The notes beneath the pieces are model-generated. The model was not told where the DNA came from. It ran no database searches and saw nothing but the letters and a program-made list of their open reading frames with translations. From NCBI RefSeq assembly GCF_964204865.1, contig NC_135251.1, positions 11,842,001 through 11,906,000 on the forward strand: 64,000 nucleotides of DNA, read 5' to 3'. The position numbers and the translations under genes are program-made. Positions 56,233 through 64,000 of this stretch are shown in pieces; position 1 is the stretch's first letter; each line of letters opens with the position of its first letter. Source of the stretch: Styela clava. Taxonomy: Eukaryota > Chordata > Ascidiacea > Stolidobranchia > Styelidae.

Positions 56233-56330
56233 GGTCCCGTGTAGTTTCGTATCACTGTAGTCTACCGTACTTCTGTACTTCATGTGTACCGGTACTTCTA
56301 GTGGGCGTACCAGCAATCCTCATGTACAGG
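56233..56330. repeat. Partial family F terminus
   Basis: GGGTCCCGTGTAGTTTCGTA and ACTTCTAGTGGGCGTACC resemble the left terminus of the intact copy just downstream. Confidence 0.5.
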
Positions 56331-56428
56331 CATAATTATGGCCATGTAGGCACAAGATCAAATTGGGTCTGTCTTCAAACATCTGCAAGCAATAACTGTA
56401 GTTCTGATATTACTGCAATACTGTATTA

Positions 56429-56862
56429 CGGGTCTCGTGTAGTTTCGTACCTAACGTACTTCTAGTAGGCGTAGCATAACAATTTTTTGACATGCCAACC
56501 CTAACCCTCACCTGACTACGCCATCCAAAAATTACGTCACAATCACGTCATAGAGCTTGCCAAATTCTCTTACGATCGCCCGAAATGGCATTGGCGCCGA
56601 CGATAAAGAACTGACTAACGTCAGTGATCTCTCTCCTATCGGGATCGTTGCGACGAGAAAACGAGAGGAATGGCTGTTCGATTTCGGGTTCTCGTCTGCG
56701 CGTCTTGGATGACAGTTCGCATAGTTTGAAGGGCTCTATTACGTCACTGTGACGTCGTAATTTTTAGATGGTGTGGTCAGGTGGGGGTTAGGATTGACAC
56801 GTGAAAAAATTGTTATGCTACGCCCACTAGAAGTATGTTAGGTACGAAACTACATGAGACCC
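56429..56862. mobile_element. Intact family F element: ~110-base inverted ends, perfect 8-base duplication
   Basis: 434 bases flanked by CTGTATTA (56421-56428 and 56863-56870). The left arm reads GGGTCTCGTGTAGTTTCGTA, ACTTCTAGTAGGCGTAGC, ATAACAATTTTTTGACATGC, ACCTGACTACGCCATCC, AAAAATTACGTCAC. The right arm is the same in reverse complement down to CATGAGACCC. It lies ~300 bases upstream of the SNUPN start. Confidence 0.82.
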
Positions 56863-57163
56863 CTGTATTACACCACAAACTACTTTTTTTCTGTATTCAA
56901 ACCATCCAACAGTCAACCTCCAGTGCATTGTTTTTAGTGAATACTATGAATTGTAACAGTCGCTTTAGCTTGTTTACTATATATTAACAATACGAGTAGT
57001 GTAGTTAATGATTGTGCTGCTTTATTTGCCATTGTAAAACTAATCAAAATATACACTTTCTTTTAAAAATCATCGGGAACATTTAATTTTACGCGTGGGT
57101 ATTTTCTGCGATTCTGTCAGTCACAATTTCGTGTTTTGCTGCTAGCTTCACAGAGGTAGTAAT

Positions 57164-58042
57164 ATGGATGAGATTACCGCAGCTCTGAGTGCATCATTCC
57201 AAGTATCCAACAATACAAATAGCATTTATGCTGCTCATCCCCGACAAAGTGAATACAAAAAGAAAACTAGTAATGATCAACATACACGACGTCAAAAATA
57301 TCTTGAATTTCAAAAACAAAAGCGTGTGGATTATAAATTACATGCTCGTCGACTTGCTATGAATGATTGGAGTGATGACGACGAAGAATTTGAAGATGAA
57401 AATGAAACAGAAATGGAAGTCATTTCCCACGTCAAACCTCCTCGAAGATATAAAGACCAATTAATGTTATCTGAATGGCTTGTAGATATTCCTCCAGATT
57501 TTGAAGAAAATTGGTTAATGATGCTTTGCCCTGTTGGACGTCGCAACCTTGTAGTTGCAGCAAGGGGAAGCACAAATAACTACTCCAAGAGTGGATATCG
57601 TATTAATACGTTTACATCAGGACTTCCGGGTGGGAACAAATTGTCTTCATCTGGTTATACATTATTGGATTGTATTTTTTCCGAAGTGGATAAAACTTTC
57701 TATATTCTTGATATTATGTGTTGGAATCAACATCCTGTATACGATTGCGATACTGAATTTCGATTTTTTTGGTTAAATAGTAAAATTCAAGAAATGTCTA
57801 ATAATCCTAACGATTCATATCAATTTAAAGTTTTACCTAATTGTAAATGTACAAAAGAAAATATGAATAAATCACTAGAAAAAGGTTTATCGAAAAATAC
57901 AGACGGTGTCTTATTTTATCACAAAGAATCTTTTTATACATTTGGCACTACCCCATTAGTTCTATGGTTGAAGCCAGATATGCTTCCAGAAATGCTTGGA
58001 TTGAAATTACCTGAAATAGAGAATAATTCTGGCATGGAATGA
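57164..58042 (+). CDS. SNUPN: Snurportin-1, intronless, 292 aa
   Basis: Import adaptor that binds the trimethylguanosine cap of spliceosomal snRNPs and hands them to importin beta. ATG at 57164 opens MDEITAALSASFQVSNNTNS, parallel to human MEELSQALASSFSVSQDLNS (from memory). The importin-beta-binding segment is RRQKYLEFQKQKRVDYKLHA with HARRLAMNDW (about 43-70). An acidic linker follows. The cap-binding domain has LMLSEWLVDIP with Trp105, CPVGRRNLVVAARGSTNNY, SGLPGGNK, YTLLDCIFSEVDKTFYILDI, MCWNQHPVYDCDTEFRFFW and TTPLVLWLKPDM with Trp268. The two tryptophans correspond to the pair that sandwiches the cap in human. It lacks the ~60-residue human tail. No introns, unlike the multi-exon vertebrate gene and its own neighbour. 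Next gene: ERCC2, 955 bases on, same strand. Confidence 0.93.
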   Translation: MDEITAALSASFQVSNNTNSIYAAHPRQSEYKKKTSNDQHTRRQKYLEFQKQKRVDYKLHARRLAMNDWSDDDEEFEDENETEMEVISHVKPPRRYKDQLMLSEWLVDIPPDFEENWLMMLCPVGRRNLVVAARGSTNNYSKSGYRINTFTSGLPGGNKLSSSGYTLLDCIFSEVDKTFYILDIMCWNQHPVYDCDTEFRFFWLNSKIQEMSNNPNDSYQFKVLPNCKCTKENMNKSLEKGLSKNTDGVLFYHKESFYTFGTTPLVLWLKPDMLPEMLGLKLPEIENNSGME

Positions 58043-58164
58043 ATTTATAAACTCTAAATATATCTAATGCATGGGAGATTTGTTTATAATGTGAACGATA
58101 AATTATATAATTATTTTGATGCATTTTCTGTGTGTTTCTAAAAAAACTAATATATTTTCTGATC

Positions 58165-58170
58165 AATAAA
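58165..58170 (+). terminator. Poly(A) signal of SNUPN
   Basis: AATAAA 122 bases after the stop codon. Confidence 0.6.
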
Positions 58171-58997
58171 AATATCTGCAACTCATTTAATGATAAACTT
58201 ATGCCAAAAATCTTCAAAGTGATTATCTTTTCACTAGCTTAAATATGTTCCTTGGGTTTCCACAATTTAACATGGCTGAAGCATGGCCGTGAAGCCGAAA
58301 TTTGGTGTTTTGCTATCAATGTAGGAATTCGGGTTTGGAGTCAAAATTTGTCTTAAACCAGGCGCAAATTTTTCTCATTGGCATTGGTTGATAATATATC
58401 TCTCATGAAATAGTAATTTTCTGATTTTGAAAGTAAATTTAACCCCGTCATAGATGAATTGTGACAAAAGAGGTATTGAAACACCAGTTTAATATTGATT
58501 CCTCTCTCAACTCTAGGATAACAGAACAAAGTTATTTTAAAAACATCTAGCATTTAATAACATTCATTCCATTTATTTTGACATTTATCCATACTTTTGA
58601 CTTTCATGAAATCAAAATTTCGACATTAAAGTGTTCATATGTACTATTCTTAAACTTTCATGAATTTTGAAAATATGATCATAAAATTTGTGAAATATGT
58701 TTATCAAAAGTTTGTGAGTACAACAAAATAGTTGAATTAAAGTTGCATTAGGTCTAATAGATGATTGGTTTAATTTCGACTTCAGGAAATGAATTATTAT
58801 ACTTGATTCTGTGTTGCACTGATAAATAGTTATTTTAAAAAGCAATGCACTAGTATAGACTGCTCTGGTAATGTATATTTTTCATAATATTGTTAATTTT
58901 TTGCAGACAATATTTGAATATTTATTGATATATTTAATGTAATACTTTCAATTTCTTGGGAGATTTTACCAATACTCGGCTGCCAATCAATGAAAAT
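58171..58997. other. SNUPN-ERCC2 intergenic region
   Basis: AT-rich. It should hold the ERCC2 promoter and leader. No TATA box, repeat or additional gene was seen. Confidence 0.35.
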
Positions 58998-61900
58998 ATG
59001 AAGTAAGATATTCCTTCATCAGCTTACATAAAGTCATGGCACCTTTGATTACTCTGCATGGGATTGCTGGACTTCTTGCCATGTAGAGTGGTTCACGTAT
59101 CCGCTTCGTATTACCAAGTCCGTGCATCTGGAATAAGTGGTTCTCATACCCGACATGGAGTGGTAACAGGAAGAGAGGTCGCGGTTTGCCATATGAATAA
59201 GTCATCTTATCGAATTTCCTCTACCTTGGGACGAGTATGAAATTTCTATCCTATATTAAGTGAATGAGTGTCCATAACTTCACATGACATTCGATCAGTT
59301 TCACGGTTTTATTGCACAATGTTGAATTCAGAAAGATTGGAATCAAACTAATTTGAATCATATATCTCAAAGACAAATAGTTTATTTTGGAAAGTCCATG
59401 ATACACACAAATAAACAATGGAGAATTCTTGAGAGTGAGCAAAACCTTTGAAAAGTTACGACATATGTGATAATTTCGAATCTTAATAAATATTTTTCAG
59501 GCTCAACATAGATGGACTCCTGGTTTACTTTCCATATGAATTTATATATCCTGAACAATATTCCTATATGCTTGAATTGAAGAAGACACTTGATGCGAAA
59601 GGTCATGGAGTGTTGGAAATGCCTTCTGGGACAGGAAAAACTGTTACTTTGTTGTCATTAATCCTGGCATATCATTTGGTAAGAAAACATGATCAAATAT
59701 ATTAGATGATGCAGTGAGTCGAATAACATCCCTGTTATAATGTTAGTGTGAAAAATCATTGCAACTAAATTTTCGGTGCCTAACGATTTAAAAAGTCCTT
59801 ACTTTTTACATATTATATGAGGCATTATAATTTCTAATTTCTCTCATTTTCAATTTTTTAACATTTTTTAGGTATAATTTTTCTGAAATTACATTGGCCT
59901 TAAAAAACTACGTTTCTGTAAACTCGAGTATTTCTCTGTTTTTCTCAATATGGTGCTAGTTTGTTATTAACCTAATGCACCAGTCTTATCTGTAATCAAT
60001 TTCTAAACTATGACCGGAAAAACAGGAAAATCCTCAGTCTGTTGGGAAGTTGATTTATTGTTCAAGAACTGTTCCTGAGCTTGAAAAAGTTGTTGAAGAA
60101 TTGCAAAGGCTACTTCTCTATTATAAATCAACTATTGGGGAGGCACCAAGAATACTGGGACTGGCTTTGAGTTCCAGGTAAATTAAGACGAATGTTATTT
60201 TTATTGGAAATCCTATAAGATGGTTTTATAACATGGTGGACCCTATCGTGTCGTCCGTTTATCAGGCCATGTCAGATATGATTTTAGTTAGCCAGTTATT
60301 TGGTTTCATATGCATGGACTTGAAGAAAAGGCAGGTAATGATATTGTTATATTGCGATACTACATTTTTTTTTCTAGAAAGAATCTTTGCATCAATGCTG
60401 ATGTGAAAAAACATCAGTACGGTAAAGAAGTTGACAGTCATTGTCACTCCCTCACTGCATCATTTGTCAGACAAAGGCATCAACAGAATGAGGACATTCC
60501 CATTTGTGCTTATTTCGAAGTAAGTCATTATGTATTCAATAATTAAACTTTGAAATTTCTATTTCCAAGGGATTTTATGTCGAGGCATTTTATTTTTTTA
60601 TAGTACGGGGTACTCCCGTAGTATATGTACCAGGTTAGGGTTAGGCTATAATTTTATTTCAATTTTCTTTATTTTAGTTCTATTAGTTCGGGGACTGTCC
60701 GTGTTAGCCAAGTGAATATACCCCCTGGCCTCGCTCATAGGTTTCAGTCCCTTTACAGAACTTGATGTAAAATTGGCGAACAAAATTAGAGTAGGCGAAC
60801 ACAAACTTCTGGAGCACCAATTTTTGTGCAGTGGACTTACTAAGTATGATTTTTCATGAAATCGTTCAGAATTTTTCAAAATTGAAACTGATCGGTGATT
60901 ATTGTTTCAAATTTTGTACATCCATATTTGGAGTCGCTTTTGATTGTGTGATAATCTAACTAGGGCTGTGGCCAGAGTTTGGTATGTTTCTATAGATATT
61001 GGAGAGTCATCGTTGTCATTTCAAACGTAATGCTGAATGGTCATGTAAAATTTATGACAGAAACTCAAAGAGCTTCAAATTAACTGAACAACATTCTTTC
61101 CATATGGCGTAATTAAATGCAGTGTTGTATGCAAATCTTTTAATACTAAAATTTGGTTATCTCTGAATTAGGAGCTATAATTATAGTCTAATTTTGTCTC
61201 AACCTTGAGCCAGAGTCGTTTTTTAAATGGCTTGGATAACTCTACAGCCATGAAGCAATCAGTTTTTTGTATCAAATAAAAAAGTTTAAATTTCTAACTG
61301 TCATTACTATATACCTACTATATACCCAAGCTGCTACATAGTGACACTCACGATAATGAACAACAGAATCGCTACATTTCATTGTACTATTGTGATGTAA
61401 TGGCGATGCCTGGTTTTTAAAATGTCAATCATTCATTTTCCAGAATTTTGATGCATTTGGTAAAGAAGAAGCTCTTCCTGCTGGTGTTTATAATTTAGAT
61501 GATATGAAAGCATATGGACGTAGGAAGGGATGGTGTCCTTATTTCTTAGCAAGACATAGTGTGAGTTGTAACTTATTATTAAGAGTGGTTCTAACAAGAG
61601 GATAGCATTCCTAATCCTGTTTAACAAGATATATAGGGTGTCCATAAAATCTTAATTTTTTTTAAATTACAAAGAAAATTTATCGATACCATATATTGTA
61701 CTGACCCTCACAGATGTATTAAATGAAGTAAAATACTTAATAAACAATTACTGATTGAAAAACAAGAAACCTGGTTATGATATATTGAGAACTCACTTCA
61801 TAACAAAATTGAAGTTATAAAGGGCCTTTATGGACACCCTGTGTATGATGTGATAATTTCTATTTGATTGGGATTTGAAATATCTTCAGAATTTGTTGTT

Positions 61901-63707
61901 CTGAATTATAAATTAATTACTTTTGTATATTATAATAGAACTGGGCTATTCATAATTATTAATATTGGTAATTATTTGTAAAGCTTTACTGTTACAAAAA
62001 ATTGTTAAATTTCTTGTATGTCATGGTGCAACTAAGTTAGTTTCTCCACCAAGAATTCACAATTTTTATGTTTTTGTGTCACAGATCATGCATGCAAATG
62101 TTGTTGTCTACAGTTATCATTACCTTCTTGATCCTAAGATAGCTGATCTTGTATCGAAAGAAATGTCCAAGAATTCAGTTGTGGTTTTTGATGAAGCACA
62201 CAATATAGGTACTTGTTATTTTATTAAATCCATACATATAAATATTCTAGTTTTGCGCATTTAGGTCGTACTGCCGAATTCTTCATCTGTTGTGTTTGCT
62301 ATTAATCAATTTTGCCCGCAACTATTGGAACAATCGATTTAAGATTTTAATTATACTGAGATTGAAAATATCGCTAGAAAGCAATTACTTTTATATTTTT
62401 TTGAATGAATTCTGTTGTTTTTTACTATGAAACTCGATACTTCATCAAAAATCAAATCAACACTTTTACCCATATTCATGGCTTGACTGCAACAAACTTG
62501 ATTCACTCAGGGTCGCTAAACCAGTATTGATGCCGTACTTTTGTGCTCATATCATTAATTAAGCGTTGCGCTCTTGTTATCATCCGAAAAGATCATGATC
62601 TGATAATCAAAATGATAACCCATTTCTGTGTAATTTAGACATTTTTTGCAGCAAAGTTGTAATTTATGTTAACAGCAAAGTAAAAGTTGGCAAATTTCGA
62701 TACATAATTTCATTGCAAAACTAAGCCGTTTATTAATTTTTTCTCAAATATGTGCAAATCCAGGGCAATAATATGTGGATTGTTCTATTCATATCAATAT
62801 TTCTTTTCAGACAATGTCTGCATAGAGTCTATGAGTGTTAATATAAGCAGAAGAACATTAGACAGATGCACTGGAAATCTCAATCAACTTCAGGATCATC
62901 TGAGCAAGTATCATGGATATATGAATTTTATGGAATGAATTGATTGATTATGCCAACCAAGTAGTCAATTTTCTGATTTGTTAACAATTCCAGTAGCATA
63001 TAACTTTTTCGGTGATTGCTAGAAAATAGGAAAATTTCAGATGAGATCACGAAAAAAATGTTTCTTTTTTAGTTTTTATTTCTTTTGAATTTTAGGTTGT
63101 TTTAAGTTCTATTTTGACACCTGCATCATGGACGAATGTAGGAAACAGCTTTTAGACTTTGAAAGAAAACATAGGCCCTCAAAAAACTTTGTAAAAATAA
63201 ATAGCTGTTTAACAAGTTTTCTGATTCTTAGCGATCATCGTGTATTTGAGAACTTGATCTATTAATTCTATGCAAAACTTTATTCTTTTATGCTTCTGAA
63301 ATTGTCATATAAATTACTTATTAGTGGGTTTCGTCTAATTTTATTCTGAAATTCCATAATTTTTAGCGCAAAATTGGCACTTTTCGAGAAGATGAAAGCC
63401 TATTGTTCATTAAATTGCCTGACAATCATCTGAAATTTTTACCTTTTGTTACTTCAAAACTTCTTGGCATGTAATAATGTATTTGGACACAGTGAATTAG
63501 TGAAACATTGGTATTGTTACTATTTTAAGAGCTTGCAAAGGTCTTTAATTAATTCTTCATTTTTTTTCCAAAGAATGAAAGAATCAGATGCAAAAAAACT
63601 TCAAAATGAGTATCAGAGATTGGTTGAAGGATTAAGAGAAGCAAATGTTGCCAGAACATCTGATGTTGTTTTATCTAATCCCATCCTACCAGACGAGGTT
63701 TTACAAG
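58998..63707 (+). CDS. ERCC2: ERCC2/XPD, TFIIH DNA helicase subunit (first eight coding exons, 3' end beyond window)
   Basis: 5'-3' Fe-S helicase of TFIIH, opening DNA in nucleotide excision repair and anchoring the CAK kinase. Exons 58998-59002, 59501-59678, 60026-60177, 60378-60519, 61444-61560, 62085-62208, 62811-62907 and 63574-63707 join in phase. The first carries only ATGAA before GTAAGA. Protein starts [19 protein letters not shown]. Walker A MPSGTGKT has Lys48. [16 protein letters not shown] is motif Ia. Cysteines 116, 134, 155 and 190 (NLC, SHC, PIC, GWC) are the four Fe-S ligands at the human residue numbers. [19 protein letters not shown] and [20 protein letters not shown] follow, then [10 protein letters not shown] with D234-H237 (motif II), [14 protein letters not shown], and [10 protein letters not shown] to [10 protein letters not shown]. 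Introns hold MITE and SINE-like copies. GAAGTCT after TTTTTCAG at 63994 may open exon 9. Confidence 0.94.
59045..59262 (+). repeat. Family C SINE-like repeat copy 7, ERCC2 intron 1
   Basis: TGGGATTGCTGGACTTCTTG, GTAGAGTGGTTCACGTATCC, CATACCCGACATGGAGTGGT, AACAGGAAGAGAGGTCGC and TTGCCATATGAATAAG: both halves in forward orientation, diverged. Tail TTCTATCCTATATT. Confidence 0.6.
60222..60302 (-). repeat. Family C SINE-like repeat copy 8 (fragment), ERCC2 intron 3
   Basis: TCGTGTCGTCCGTTTATCAG, GCCATGTCAGATATGATTTT and AGTTAGCCAGTTATTTGGTT match the reverse consensus. Confidence 0.5.
60608..60818 (+). repeat. Family B MITE copy 9, ERCC2 intron 4
   Basis: GGGTACTCCCGTAGTATATG, TTAGGGTTAGGCTATAATTT, TACCCCCTGGCCTCGC, ending AACACAAACTTCTGGAGCACC. 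Confidence 0.72.
61635..61841. mobile_element. Mariner-like MITE, AGGGTGTCCATAAA ends, ERCC2 intron 5
   Basis: Left TAGGGTGTCCATAAAATCTT, right CCTTTATGGACACCCTG, inverted ends. ATTTATCGATACCATATATT inside is shared with 3427-3619. A TA dinucleotide flanks the left end; the right flank is degraded. Confidence 0.65.
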
Positions 63708-64000
63708 GTGAGATTGGGATGTGAACAAATTGACCCATTTTTATTCAAAATCACAATGCAGTTTCATAAAACTATCATTGTTAATAATTTACTTATTGCA
63801 CACCTTAATTGAAAGGAAAAGATTGAGAACTGTGGCCTAGAATGTACAAGGTAATAGACTTTTGCAGGTATCACATTATAATGTGGCTGATTGAAGTAGC
63901 ATGTGCGCTACTGGTCTACTGCTAGTAGAAATATGTTTGATATTTCATGTCATTTTGCGATATAGTTCCAAAATCTTTTATTCAGTTTTTCAGGAAGTCT

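Noticed and set aside
57331-57573. 80-residue minus-strand frame in SNUPN
   Set aside because: Antisense shadow of a strongly supported gene.
1-64000. CRISPR array, rRNA genes, operons, integrated virus
   Set aside because: The repeats are dispersed rather than regularly spaced; no rRNA blocks, polycistronic bacterial genes or viral polymerase frames were seen.

Overview
The window is animal nuclear DNA: AT-rich, with interrupted genes, GT-AG introns, TATA and AATAAA signals, and many short non-autonomous DNA transposons in introns and between genes. No bacterial, viral or organellar organisation is visible. The gene set (DZANK1, a ZP-domain protein, a CIMAP/ODF3 protein, a SPEC3/Stum protein, two TSSK kinases, SNUPN, ERCC2) is metazoan. 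Modest introns, the sperm and egg-coat genes and the dense short inverted-repeat elements suggest an invertebrate deuterostome, most likely a tunicate. That placement is inference. All gene names come from recognised motifs and remembered family alignments; no search was run.

Layout. 1-5032 (+): last six exons of DZANK1, a ciliary basal-body protein, with repeats in its introns. 5033-12900: intergenic and repeat-rich. 13002-17714 (+): a complete eight-exon gene for a secreted ZP-domain protein of 340 residues, with a TATA box, signal peptide, RRRR cleavage site and poly(A) signal. 17715-22500: repeats. 22514-23384 (-): CIMAP/ODF3-like sperm-tail protein with an unresolved 5' end. 23400-29087: mostly repeats, plus two possible exons of an unrecognised gene near 27.9-28.1 kb. 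29088-38805 (+): complete three-exon SPEC3/Stum two-helix membrane protein with introns of 3.7 and 5.5 kb full of transposons. 38806-42680: repeats and one orphan exon-like frame. 43399-44286 (-) and 44664-49549 (+): two divergent testis-specific serine kinase genes, 377 bases between start codons. 49570-57163: repeats, including a long-TIR element with a perfect 8-base duplication. 57164-58042 (+): intronless snurportin-1. 58998-window end (+): first eight coding exons of ERCC2/XPD, with the Walker A, all four Fe-S cysteines and DEAH at the same residue numbers as human XPD.

How the genes relate. DZANK1, CIMAP and the TSSK pair belong to cilium or sperm biology and the ZP protein to extracellular or egg-coat matrices, so four loci share a plausible germline theme. 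SNUPN (snRNP import) and ERCC2 (TFIIH helicase) are housekeeping genes in tandem, 955 bases apart.

Mobile DNA. Several element families recur, many with 8-base target duplications and short inverted ends typical of hAT-type elements. The most distinctive carries AAGATGGCGG, a YY1-like core, in inverted orientation at both ends. I found no transposase or reverse transcriptase frame, no convincing tRNA or rRNA gene and no CRISPR array.
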